Below, one piece after another: positions 9,129 to 18,174 of a DNA stretch of 27,327 bases; position 1 is the stretch's first letter; each line of letters begins with the position of its first letter. The position numbers were made by a program, and so were the translations under genes. The notes under the pieces were generated by a model. It was not told the DNA's origin. It searched no databases and saw nothing but the letters and a program-made list of their open reading frames with translations. Source of the DNA: Fragilaria crotonensis (lineage: Eukaryota; Bacillariophyta; Fragilariophyceae; Fragilariales; Fragilariaceae); contig JAKSYS010000756.1 in assembly GCA_022925895.1 (NCBI GenBank), forward strand, positions 1 to 27,327, given 5' to 3'.

Positions 9129-10304
9129 TTAACATTGAACGGCGATCGAACCATGAGGCTGGCGACGACGCCACAACTCTATTCCGCCTTTACAAACCAT
9201 TTGCTCGTCATCGAAAGTTCGTTCTCCCAGACTCACTGCCATAAAGTCTGAATGGATAGTTACGCCGTTCACAACATCCGGAACTGCAATAGTTTCCACT
9301 AAGTCGCTACTGGCGACATCATAGACCTTGACACACTTGTCGCGATCACCAACGTACAACCTTTCCTCGTGGACTTGGAACCCCATTCGTTGATTCGTAT
9401 TGTGGTTCACAGCATAGCTCTTGACTCCAGATATCGGCCGGATCGCGTCATTTGGGCACGTCATCATACGGATGTCCCACTGTAGCACTGCATCCGATTT
9501 GCGAGATGCGCTTAGCAGGGTGTGGTCGTCATGACAAAAGTGCAGTTGCGTAACTCCTGTCTGGGCACGTTTTTGAAACCATCGCGACCTGGCATGTGAA
9601 AAAATATCCTCATCGTCGTCGACACTAGCGAATCGCTTGACTATTTTGCCATGGCCTACCACAGAGATCCCCCCATGCAGTACCACAGACACTTCGTTGT
9701 CTCCAGACAAACGAGTATCGTACAGGTATATCGATCCTGGGGAATACGTCCCCACTGCCAAAATGTTGGAGGAGCTTGCAGCACAAGCTATAGAAGAAAC
9801 CAATCCCTTCTGCCCATCTTGACTTCGTCTAGTCTTTCCTAGTTTGTAACAGCAGAGACTCTCCTTGCCTGGTCTTGCAACGTCAAATATTTGAATGAAG
9901 CGATCCATTGAAAACCCTCCACATATAAGTCTCGACCCAGAGGGATCAAATTTTCCAATGAGAGGCGAGATCGGTTCATCTCGTTCCGAGTTATAGGGAG
10001 AGTAGGTCGCTCGAACCGTTCCTGTATAGGCATCGTATAGATGGACTGGTTGTTCACGACTTGTCCCTACGAAGCAGCACGTGCTGGGATTTTGAGAATC
10101 CATATGAGGATACCAATCAAAGCTTTGCACAACATCACCGGCCTTGCACGTCAGGGCGGCTTTCCATGATGATCCCACAAGGCTGGTATTGTAAAGTCTC
10201 AACTCATCTCGGACTGAAGTCAGAACACACAGACCGTCGGGAGAGAATCGAACTCCGCCAGGAATGTCTCCGTTGATATCAATGGTGGATGAAACAACCT
10301 CCAT
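9129..10304 (-). CDS. WD40-repeat protein, WRAP53/TCAB1-like
   Basis: In animals WRAP53 (TCAB1) is a nuclear WD40 propeller that binds the CAB box of telomerase RNA and scaRNAs and directs them to Cajal bodies. This 391-residue, single-exon protein reproduces the order of its diagnostic segments. These are SREQPVHLYDAYTGTVRATY, then YNSERDEP, a RLICGG turn, IQIFDVARPGKES, GQKGLVSSIACA, LAVGTYSPGSIYLYD, GVTQLHFCHDDHTLLSASRK and VLQWDIRM. The long animal N-terminal extension is absent; the protein starts almost directly at the propeller (MEVVSST). The start is supported by the immediately following first blade, VRFSPDGLCVLTS. About 450 bp separate it from the divergent MaoC-like gene, so the two may share a promoter region. 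The role in telomerase or scaRNA biology is inferred from family resemblance. Other RNA-binding WD40 roles cannot be excluded. Confidence 0.85.
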   Translation of the reverse strand: MEVVSSTIDINGDIPGGVRFSPDGLCVLTSVRDELRLYNTSLVGSSWKAALTCKAGDVVQSFDWYPHMDSQNPSTCCFVGTSREQPVHLYDAYTGTVRATYSPYNSERDEPISPLIGKFDPSGSRLICGGFSMDRFIQIFDVARPGKESLCCYKLGKTRRSQDGQKGLVSSIACAASSSNILAVGTYSPGSIYLYDTRLSGDNEVSVVLHGGISVVGHGKIVKRFASVDDDEDIFSHARSRWFQKRAQTGVTQLHFCHDDHTLLSASRKSDAVLQWDIRMMTCPNDAIRPISGVKSYAVNHNTNQRMGFQVHEERLYVGDRDKCVKVYDVASSDLVETIAVPDVVNGVTIHSDFMAVSLGERTFDDEQMVCKGGIELWRRRQPHGSIAVQC

Positions 10305-10755
10305 GGCTTCTGACTATATCAACTGCTCGCTCATACGTATGCCTTGTGGATGCTATGCCTACTTGGAGTGGTAGCGACAGTCAACAGTCAAGGGTCAAGG
10401 GCATCCGGATCGATGATCGCATACGACTGTAGACTGTAGAGAATAATTCATGCTGGTATGCGTTGTGGAATATGATACACAGTACGAGTACCACAATGTA
10501 CCAGGGTAGCACTGCATACATGTAGTCATACCCCTATTATCATACACCCTACACATTGCAGACAAGCGCTTCCGTGCTGTGCCAGCGATCCAAGATCCAA
10601 ATCTGCCATGGACTCTATGCATCATACAATCTACTGTACGGGGTAGATACGGCGTATGCAAACCTCGTACAAGTTGTACCTGGTACCAGGTAGCATGGCC
10701 CATGTTCGTGCTCGGATTCGTGCAGGCAACAAATGAGAACAAGAACAGTGCAACC
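10305..10755. promoter_or_regulatory. Divergent intergenic region, probable bidirectional promoter
   Basis: This 451-bp region lies between two divergently transcribed genes, so both promoters are likely to lie here. It has several GTAC-containing motifs (for example near 10480-10500 and 10635-10690, including TGGTACCAGG). No TATA box can be assigned with confidence. An upstream in-frame Met at 10579 would extend the MaoC-like protein through this GTAC-rich DNA, which I consider untranslated. Confidence 0.4.
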
Positions 10756-12009
10756 ATGACCACCGTGGTGTCAAGAAGAGTTTGTGCGGCGATTTCAGGC
10801 CTTCGACTTCGAAAGTGCTTCATTCGACTATCCTCGACTCAACGTCAACTGGTACCGGCTTTGGAGAAGATCAATGGAGCAACAATCCCAAGAGAGGGAG
10901 GAAGTCGTCTAACGACAGAATTAGTTTACGCTGAACCGCTCGACGTCGCCGTTGACCTTCAAGTTTTGCGACCGGGTGATTATCTTGATATACCCTATGA
11001 GCTAACGATTACAGATACGTTTGCGGATTTGTGGCATTCTGCCTTTCTAAGTCAAGATCGATTACAAACCTCCACTCCATTTGCCAGAAAATTGGGTTTC
11101 CAAGATCGGGTCTTGCCATTTGGACTTCTAGCATTCCTTTGTTCCAGCATGACACATGCTGACAAGGCCAAGATACAAGTTGGGTTTGGTAACATTCAGT
11201 ATCATTGGCCTGGTTTCTCTGGAGACACCTTTACAAAACGATTTCAAGTGCAATCGGTGCGCAACACTTCTGATGGAGCTCATTCGATTATTCAGTTCGA
11301 ATGCAACCTCTACAACCAACGTGGTCGCCTCTGTATGCGCGCAGATAAGAGGATGCTATTTCAAACTCGACTAGTGGAGAATTCGTTAAATCTGCCTCAT
11401 GGTGCTGACAAGGACTTGCTTCGCAATCACATACTGTCGAAAGCGACAGTCTTGACGAACGAATCTCATTCGTTGAATCACCTTCGTCCAGGTCAATTGA
11501 TTCGTCACGATCACGCTCGATCTCTGACGCTCGGACAAGTTCAGCAGTTGGCCTCACTCGCACGATTGACTCATCCTCGTCATTTTGTCGGCCCGGACCG
11601 ACTGGTCCCCGGCGGTCTCGTGGTGGGATTGTGCCAGTCGGCCTCGGCACGTGAATTGCACGAAGTGCTACACGAACAGGTACTTGCCGCGCAATTTTGC
11701 AATCCCGTCCATCCAGATGTGACCGTCGTGGGAGCGCTCTCGTTCGTTTCTCACATTACACCCGCGGCGAATTTGGGTGATTTGGAAGAATTGACGGTGC
11801 GAACAATTGCTGTGGATGTGTCTTCTCAAGAGTTGCCAAACAGTTTGCCTCTAGAACTCCTGTCGTCGCCGAAACTGATGAAGCCTAAAGGACTGGAAGA
11901 GTTCTGTGTGAAGCACTGTCCGGAACTCAGTGGACGTATTCTTTTGCAAATGGATCGTCAGCTTTTGCGTCAGTCGACCAGCAAACCGGATTCAGTCTTC
12001 TTGTTATAA
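10756..12009 (+). CDS. Double-hotdog MaoC-like hydratase family protein, probably mitochondrial
   Basis: MaoC-type hotdog enzymes hydrate or dehydrate acyl-CoA substrates. The product from the Met at 10756 has 417 residues. Its N-terminus (MTTVVSRRVCAAISGLRLRK) is rich in Arg, Ser and Ala and lacks acids, as expected of a mitochondrial presequence. I therefore prefer it to the Met at 10579. The first hotdog contains ARKLGFQDRVLPFGLLAFL, GFGNIQYHWPGFSGDTF and YNQRGRLCMRADKRML, a pattern like mesaconyl-CoA hydratase and related MaoC proteins. The second has LARLTHPRHFVGPDRLVPGG followed by VVGL, the usual NPxH-x-D..PGGLV region. The catalytic Asp/His pair of R-hydratases is not intact in either half: the first shows no NPxHxD, and the second keeps HPRH but lacks the Asp. 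It could be a double-hotdog enzyme with a different active site, or an inactive relative. The substrate is unknown. Confidence 0.7.
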   Translation: MTTVVSRRVCAAISGLRLRKCFIRLSSTQRQLVPALEKINGATIPREGGSRLTTELVYAEPLDVAVDLQVLRPGDYLDIPYELTITDTFADLWHSAFLSQDRLQTSTPFARKLGFQDRVLPFGLLAFLCSSMTHADKAKIQVGFGNIQYHWPGFSGDTFTKRFQVQSVRNTSDGAHSIIQFECNLYNQRGRLCMRADKRMLFQTRLVENSLNLPHGADKDLLRNHILSKATVLTNESHSLNHLRPGQLIRHDHARSLTLGQVQQLASLARLTHPRHFVGPDRLVPGGLVVGLCQSASARELHEVLHEQVLAAQFCNPVHPDVTVVGALSFVSHITPAANLGDLEELTVRTIAVDVSSQELPNSLPLELLSSPKLMKPKGLEEFCVKHCPELSGRILLQMDRQLLRQSTSKPDSVFLL

Positions 12010-12226
12010 TTTGATAAATTGAGTTGATGAGCGTACTAATGTACTAAAATTGATCCAATTGGTAGTGGCGTATTGGATTCCTGGCAGTATCATAGCATGG
12101 CTGCGCTAATAGAGACCAGTAGAGCATGTTACATGTTACCAACAATTCAACAATGGACCTGTAATCGGATTCATGTCACTCGTGTTTGTACGACGACAAC
12201 TGAACGAGTACAAGACTGCATAGTGT

Positions 12227-12849
12227 TTACTTTCCTTGCGCCGTCAACCATTCCACCACTTGATCCATATTCGTTACATGTAACGCACTAATTGGCAGGA
12301 CCATCCACGGAGTATCCATGACATAGTTCAACTGCAATTTTTCAATAAGTTCCGATTCACCGACATGAGGAGTAATATCAATCTTATTTGCCAAGACGAG
12401 CAGTGGCGTCGATCCAATCGACCCATCATCAAGGAGCTTGTGCAACTCTTTCTTGGCCGTCGGCAATTTTTGTGGAGCGGCCGCGTCGACGACAAATAGA
12501 ACAACGTCGCAACCTTTTGTGTAGCGTGACCACTCACCCCGATACTGTTCTTGACCGCCAATGTCCCAACATTTCATATTGACCTTTCCCTTCTTGAAGA
12601 CTTTGACATTGAGGCCAATAGTTGGCACTGTTTCGACGGACTGTCCATGAGCCAAGACGGAAAGGAGTGTTGTTTTTCCACTGGAGCGAGAAAGAAACAG
12701 GTATTGCTCGTTAGTGTGATATTCTTCCATCGTTCCATTCTCCAACCAGACATACCGACAACAACTCACCTATTCTCCAGACCAATTACAACAATATCGA
12801 GCTTCTTAGTGTAGAAGATGTCGAGTAGTTTTTGCAGCACTTGTCCCAT
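12227..12849 (-). CDS. ARL8-like small GTPase, two exons
   Basis: ARL8 is an Arf-like GTPase that recruits kinesin adaptors to lysosomes and related vesicles. Exon 1 (12770-12849) and exon 2 (12227-12680) join across an 89-bp intron (GTGAGT..CTCCAG). Splicing completes the P-loop GLENSGKT (residues 23-30). The 177-residue protein continues with the switch-I region TVPTIGLNV, the switch-II WDIGGQEQYRGEW, and NKID (the NKxD base-recognition motif), then ISAL (the SAK-like loop). ARL8-like hallmarks are YTKGCDVVLFVVDAA and ELHKLLDDGSIGSTPLLVLANK. The N-terminus MGQVLQKLLDIF resembles the amphipathic ARL8 helix. It has Gly2 but no Ser/Thr at position 6, so myristoylation is uncertain. Without exon 1 the open frame starts inside the intron and lacks half the P-loop. 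Another ARL subfamily is possible but fits less well. Confidence 0.9.
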
Positions 12850-13988
12850 GGTGAACCAAGAAAACAAATCGAGAATTCTATCACTCTATGATGTGGAGGT
12901 AATGATGAAGTGTGTTTGTTACGTCGTTTAAAAAAAAATCATCTTCCACAATGCGCACGTCCAGTCGTACGACGGAGCGGTGAGCGGGCAATGCCAGTTT
13001 TATTCGTATCCAAAACGGTATACGAATATAATTCGATTCGATTATTTGCAGTGCTGCAGCCCTAACCTTCAACGTCTGTCTGTGCATGCTCGACGCTCAC
13101 GTCTGCGTCGAATATTTTGGAACCTGGTAGTACAGTACTGTAGTACCCTGGAGAACTGTATACTCTCGTACAGCTATGAAGCCATCACTACTCAAAAGGT
13201 ACTTGTACCCTGGTACTGTGCATTGTCTCAACGAGTACACGGATATCCAACAATCCAACCGACAAGAAGCAGCGCAAGCACCAACCATGACTTCTACGAC
13301 GAAAGGATGGCCCATGACGATGAAAGCTAGATATTGCCTGAGAATGCGTGACGAAGTGGAAACGGTTCACAATCCGAAGTGCTTGGTGGAGCAAATGAGT
13401 GCAGTCGATGCCTTCTGTGCCTGTAGATGTGGAATGATGCTCCAAAACCAAATCCCTCATCATCAAGCATCACATGCGGCAACTCGCATGAACAGTCTTT
13501 CAACTTATCACTCATCATGAATTGCGTGTGGCTATAATATGTTGGTTCTTGCTGGGTTCTTGGCTCTAGTATGCTGTTGATTCGACAACCTTGCACTCTA
13601 CCACGAATCACTGACACGCGGGCAGGATTGCCAATGAATCAGTTGTGTTGACGAAAAGTATTAGGTGCCGTGAGTGACGGAGGACATCGGAACATGTGCA
13701 TTGGATCATTGGTACGGTGATATCGGACCTTGTCAAAGGAATTGGATTCCCAACCTCCCCTACGAAATGTTCGGCGTCACACGGAAATTCGAGGTGCTGC
13801 AACTGAAAGAATGCCGTTCCGCTGAGGATTTATTGCGACGTACCACAACGTCGAATTTCTACGAGACGAACGTCGAGAGCATTCTCACTCACTGCCCCTC
13901 AAGATTTCTGTGGGTTCCAACGGGCTTTGATTGCCCATCATTTTATATTTCTCTGCTGGGTCCATAATACCGTTCGCCATTCGCCATT
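12850..13988. other. Gene-free interval with GTAC-rich section
   Basis: No convincing gene was found. GTAC-bearing sequence clusters at 13120-13240, including a near-palindromic GTAGTACAGTACTGTAGTAC. An open frame at 13674-13967 (97 codons) has no recognisable domain or signal peptide. It could conceivably hold an upstream exon of the next gene, but I found no supporting splice pair. The upstream regions of the ARL8-like gene and of the 13989 membrane-protein gene fall here. Confidence 0.4.
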
Positions 13989-14971
13989 ATGAACGCAACC
14001 CAGTCTTCAAGTATTTTGACCATTGCCCTGCGTGTGCAAGCGGACCGTGCTCCGCTTGTTAGCAATCGTGATTGGGAAACCGCGATCGCCCTGGCTAACA
14101 TTGAGGTGTACAAGCGGGTAAATGCTGTATTGGTCACGTTCTTTGGGACGACGCGCGATGTTAAGGTCGATACGACGTTAACGATTGAATGTGAACCAGG
14201 ATTATGTGTGGAAATCAAGACAGATGTAACCCTCTTTCCGTCGCTAGAACCAGTGATGGAGAGATTGGTCATGGGTGCTCTCCGACAAGCAGTGTACGAT
14301 ATGAAACGCGAGTATGGCGATTTGGGGTTAAGCGTCGCTTGGTTGGCGCCAAACATTTCAGCAACTCTGATTGGGTGGCACATGGACGGTTTGCTGTCCA
14401 CAGTGTCGTCGGAGGAGGAGCGCATCTTTTGTACTGAAGCGAGAAACTTTCTAACCAACGCTATACTCGACGTTGATCACACGTGCGATACGGTTCTGTT
14501 CCTTAATCAATTTACAACTGAGCACTCCCGCCTTGAGATTCACTCCGCGCTTCTGGGAACTAGTGCGCGTGAGAACACGCATTCTTACCGCAAGATGGCG
14601 CTGCAAGTGTTCAACAACGCCACGTCAACTGGTTTCCTTCACCAACTCAGTTCCTCGCCTATGTGTTTGAATCGATACACAGTTTGGAAGCATTTGCACT
14701 TGATGACAAGGATATCATCGCGTCTCGAATCTCTCCAACCCCGTCTCCGACTTACAACCGCAATCCAACCCCTCATGACCGGCTCCCGTTCACAATCAAC
14801 ACCACGCATCTTGGGATTGCACTGGCAATGTTGGCAGTCGCCATTCAGATTTGCGCTGCGGTTGTAGTCATCGTTAAGAAATCGAGGTTGAAGAGGCTCA
14901 GCGAAACTGAGCAGGATGACAGTTTGTCTGTAGTGGACTCGGACGATGGCGGATCCAAATATAGCTTTTAG
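13989..14971 (+). pseudogene. Second type I membrane protein, frame broken near 14651-14662
   Basis: I do not recognise a named family. The first frame opens at 13989 (MNATQSSSILT) and stays convincing through STGFLHQLSSS at about 14656. It then degenerates, while the frame one base back continues as AYVFESIHSLEAFALDDKD, a Pro/Ser/Thr-rich stalk, a membrane span LGIALAMLAVAIQICAAVVV, a basic stop-transfer KKSRLKR and an acidic tail ending SKYSF at 14971. Joining SSS to AYVF matches the LQASSAAFWYLDI region of the protein at 1264-2858 in spacing and character. A single-base loss is therefore the simplest explanation. An intron at 14569-14690 (GTGAGA..GGAAG) would also restore frame but would remove the matching segment. 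The N-terminus lacks an obvious signal peptide, so the gene may also be 5'-incomplete. A sequencing error remains possible. Confidence 0.6.
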
Positions 14972-14987
14972 AACACTTCAAATAACC

Positions 14988-17714
14988 TTATTCTACCGGA
15001 CCCACGGCAATACCACCAGCTGCTTTTAGAGTCATGACGACAGGATGATCGTCTGCCAAGTTCCTTGCCCACCATAGCGCAGTTGCACCGTTTGATGTTC
15101 GAGTGTTCACATCCACGTTGTATTCGTGCAGCAGCAGTTGAAGAGTTTCCAAGTGTCCGCTGAATGTAGCTTCGTGAAGTGGCTCCCAGCCATTGTCATC
15201 TTTGTGCCTAACGAATTCGGGTTTAAGCTGCAGTGCGCGGCGAAGAGCGTCGACATTGTTGTTAGCGGCTGCGCGATGCACATCAAGAGGGGTGACTTCT
15301 GAGGCCTCGCCCACAGCAGCACAATCAGCCGTACATTCGCCCTGCTCGGTAGAGGCACAGTTGTCAGAGTGAAGTCCATCAGCCCCACATTCGTATGAGC
15401 CATCAGGTTGGAACGCGTCATCTCCTTGTCTTGCCGTTTCATCCGGAGGACGACGGTTCTCATTGTCCCTGAGTGATTCCTCAGCCTCGCCAGCCGCTTC
15501 GGCGTTGCGTTTGAATTCGAAAGCTTTGCGCGCCGCCTCGGCTTGCTTGCGCAATCGCTCCTTGGCAGCTTCCAAATCATCCTCATCATCGTCGCTGACG
15601 CCTTGATCTGCATCCTGAACCTCCTGGTGCTGGTGAATATCATGTTTTGCTGCCTCCTCTTCTCGGATACGGGCTTCTTCGGCTTCACGACGTTCAGCCT
15701 CTTCGGCAGCTAGACGAGCTGCCTCCTCTTGACGAACACGAGCCATTTCTGCTTCGCGACGGACAGCCGCTTCAGCAGCCTGACGAGCTACCTCCTCGTC
15801 ACGAACACGAGCCTCTTCTGCTGCTTGTCTGGCAGCTTCTTCGGCAGCTAGACGAGCTGCCTCCTCGTCACGAACACGAGCCTCTTCTGCTGCTTGTCTG
15901 GCAGCTTCTTCGGCAGCTAGACGAGCTGCCTCCTCGTCACGAACACGAGCGTCTTCTGCTGCTTGTCTGGCAGCTTCTTCGGCAGCTAGACGAGCTGCCT
16001 CCTCGTCACGAACACGAGCCTCTTCTGCTGCTTGTCTGGCAGCTTCTTCGGCAGCTAGACGAGCTGCCTCCTCGTCACGAACACGTGCCTCTTCTGCTGC
16101 ACGTCGGGCAGCTTCTTCGGCAGCTAGGCGAGCTGCCTCCTCGTCACGAACACGCGCCTCTTCTTGTCTGGCAGCTTCTTCGGCAGCTAGACAAGCTGCC
16201 TCCTCGTCACGAACACGTGCCTCTTCTGCTGCACGTCGGGCAGTCTCTTCGGCAGCTAGGCGAGCCGCCTCCTCGTCACGAATACGAGCCTCTTCGGCCG
16301 CGCGACGGACAGCTGCTTCACGAACACGTGCCTCTTCGGCTGCTAGACGAGCTGCTTCCTCGTTACGAATACGGGCCTGCTCCGCCGCTTGACGGGAGGC
16401 CTCTTCAGCAGCTAGGCGAGCTGCTTTCTCTTCACGAACACGGGTCTCTTCGGCTGCACGACGGGCAGCCTCGTCAGCAGCTTGACGAGCTGTCTCCTCT
16501 TCACGAACACGGGCCGCTTCGGCAGCGCGACGAGCTGCCTCTGCTTCTCGAACACGAGCCTCTTTCGCCGCTTGACGAGTTGTCTCCTCCTCACGAATTT
16601 GGGCCTCTTTCGCCGCTTCACGAGCTGCAGCTTCCTCCTCTTGGAGGGCTACCTCGTCGTCGTGACGTGGTGTACTGTCCTTTTCTGAATCTTCTGGTTG
16701 ACTAATGGCATCCTCGCGTGGCATACCGTCTTCCATTGAACGACGGGAGTCTACTTCTATTTTCAGACGATTCGCTTCGGCCTCGCGAACGCGTGCAGCT
16801 TCTGCTTCTCGTTGAGCCACTAATTCAGATATACGATTGGCTTCTCGTTCCACTTCTTCTTGTTTGATTCGCAATTCGTCCATACGCACCCTAGCTCTCT
16901 CATGCACAGACATTTCATTTCGATTACAATTGACCAGGCATGGCAAACTTGTATCGGCTCGTTTTGGTGCCATTTGGATAGTCATCATGCAAAATATGAA
17001 TGTAGCGAAAATTGTAATCATGAGTGTCCAAGTAGCGATAGTCGAACTCCACGCCTTCTTGTTATGCTCCTGAACATTGTCCGCCGCCTTGCCCACTCGA
17101 TGCACGTTTTCTGTAGCCAAGGCTTCCATTTCTTCAAGATGCTCCGTCTGGCCTCGAATCGTCGAGTTCATGCGCTGCGTCGAAGCCTTGAGTTGCGAGG
17201 CCATGAGGGAAATTTCGGCCTCGAGTTGTTCACGTTGAGCCTTCTGAAGTTCCTCGACATCTTCGCGTCTCAACGCTTCGATGGAACGAGAGGACGAATT
17301 GATTCGATCTGTAGCATCATTATCGTTTTTGGAGGAGTCAAGCTCAAACTCTCCACGTTCGGACCCAAATTCATCGATGCTTTCGCTTTCTCCCGCATTT
17401 CCTTGTCGATTGGGTTTGAAGAATATCTCATCAACCCAATCAGTTTCTGTTTCTCGCTTCTTCGCAGCCAGCTCTTCTGCCTTGCGACATGCCTGATGAA
17501 CTCGTTCTCGCAGCGCATCGTCCAGCACAGGATGCCCTTTCTGCAACAATTTTTCCAACATGTCTAGAGCCATCACAGCTCGTCCTTGTAACGTATATGA
17601 CGTCAAATGGTCAGGGTTGAAGTGTTCCATGCGGTGAAGGAGACGCTTCAGGTCAACCAGGAGCAGATAGCGTTCATCTTCTTCCGTCAGGACATTGGAC
17701 GCCGACATGGTCAT
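14988..17714 (-). CDS. USE1-like Qc-SNARE with long C-terminal repeat and ankyrin extension
   Basis: USE1 is an ER SNARE for Golgi-to-ER retrograde fusion and is normally anchored by its last residues. This 908-residue, single-exon protein has a USE1-like N-terminal helical region (residues 10-90). Its SNARE-type helix at about 160-220 (ISLMASQLKAST, then VGKAADNVQEHNKKAW) aligns with human USE1. A membrane span follows at about 225-246 (TLMITIFATFIFCMMTI). Some 660 further residues come after it. They include charged Glu/Ala/Arg repeats built from a 23-residue unit (about 350-690) and an acidic linker. The C-terminal ankyrin-like region (about 810-908) contains DNGWEPLHEATFSGHLETLQ and NGATALWWARNLADDHPVV. 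If the topology is that of a SNARE, all of this would lie in the ER lumen. The SNARE assignment rests on the helix and its placement before the membrane span. An unrelated coiled-coil membrane protein is the alternative. Confidence 0.7.
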   Translation of the reverse strand: MTMSASNVLTEEDERYLLLVDLKRLLHRMEHFNPDHLTSYTLQGRAVMALDMLEKLLQKGHPVLDDALRERVHQACRKAEELAAKKRETETDWVDEIFFKPNRQGNAGESESIDEFGSERGEFELDSSKNDNDATDRINSSSRSIEALRREDVEELQKAQREQLEAEISLMASQLKASTQRMNSTIRGQTEHLEEMEALATENVHRVGKAADNVQEHNKKAWSSTIATWTLMITIFATFIFCMMTIQMAPKRADTSLPCLVNCNRNEMSVHERARVRMDELRIKQEEVEREANRISELVAQREAEAARVREAEANRLKIEVDSRRSMEDGMPREDAISQPEDSEKDSTPRHDDEVALQEEEAAAREAAKEAQIREEETTRQAAKEARVREAEAARRAAEAARVREEETARQAADEAARRAAEETRVREEKAARLAAEEASRQAAEQARIRNEEAARLAAEEARVREAAVRRAAEEARIRDEEAARLAAEETARRAAEEARVRDEEAACLAAEEAARQEEARVRDEEAARLAAEEAARRAAEEARVRDEEAARLAAEEAARQAAEEARVRDEEAARLAAEEAARQAAEDARVRDEEAARLAAEEAARQAAEEARVRDEEAARLAAEEAARQAAEEARVRDEEVARQAAEAAVRREAEMARVRQEEAARLAAEEAERREAEEARIREEEAAKHDIHQHQEVQDADQGVSDDDEDDLEAAKERLRKQAEAARKAFEFKRNAEAAGEAEESLRDNENRRPPDETARQGDDAFQPDGSYECGADGLHSDNCASTEQGECTADCAAVGEASEVTPLDVHRAAANNNVDALRRALQLKPEFVRHKDDNGWEPLHEATFSGHLETLQLLLHEYNVDVNTRTSNGATALWWARNLADDHPVVMTLKAAGGIAVGPVE
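15832..16308. repeat. Tandem 69-bp coding repeat, about seven units
   Basis: Units begin GCAGCTTCTTCGGCAGCTAG on the + strand at 15832, 15901, 15970, 16039, 16108, 16171 and 16240. All are 69 bp except the 63-bp unit at 16108. The first four are almost identical. More degenerate units extend to about 15650 and 16640. Each encodes, on the minus strand, a 23-residue charged helix repeat of the type DEEAARLAAEEAARQAA. Because 69 and 63 are multiples of three, unit gain or loss keeps the frame. Confidence 0.9.
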
Positions 17715-18174
17715 TGTTGTGATGATAAAAGAATGCTACCCAGTGTAAGTTCTCAGGGTTCACTCTGATACTGTACGCTTCCGATACAGTAGTTGGATTA
17801 GTTGTGTAGGGTTGTAGTACTCAGTACAACTACTCCGTACCGGCGTAATATTGAACGCAAGTACCAAGTACTGTACGAAGCCGATTCATGCATTTCTTGG
17901 CAATGTGTTTTGAGAACAAAAAAATGCTGCTGTAAAATTCCCTTTTACTTGTATGTACTATGTACAAGTATTGGAGTTGACGGTTGACGGTATGCATACT
18001 TGCACACCATCACTACCTCATGCGTACTGGTAGGTGGTATGTACTGTACACCGAGAACATTTACTGCATTGTGAGAACGACGGCAAGAGGGGAAAGGCGA
18101 ACGTGCATCACTTCGTCTTACATTACAACATATGTGCTTATCGCGTGGACCATTCCTTGTCAACCTTGTGCCGA
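17715..18174. promoter_or_regulatory. Divergent intergenic region, probable bidirectional promoter
   Basis: This interval of about 460 bp separates the SNARE-like and LC7 genes, which are transcribed away from each other. It is rich in GTAC-containing motifs (for example 17770-17960 and 18020-18055) and has no gene. An in-frame Met at 18034 could extend the LC7 protein into it, but the extension has no recognisable character. Confidence 0.4.

Noticed and set aside
10579-10755. Upstream extension of the MaoC-like protein to the Met at 10579
   Set aside because: The extension passes through GTAC-rich intergenic DNA and would bury a good mitochondrial presequence that begins at 10756.
13674-13967. 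A 97-codon + strand open frame upstream of the second membrane protein
   Set aside because: It has no signal peptide, domain or splice link to the downstream frame that I could support.
13943-14458. A 171-codon minus-strand open frame
   Set aside because: It is antisense to the membrane-protein gene at 13989, which has clearer protein character and a membrane anchor.
15647-16705. A 352-codon open frame on the + strand, rich in Pro, Leu, His and Glu
   Set aside because: It is the exact antisense of the 69-bp coding repeat of the SNARE-like gene. The repeat lacks stops in this frame, and the protein has no domain.
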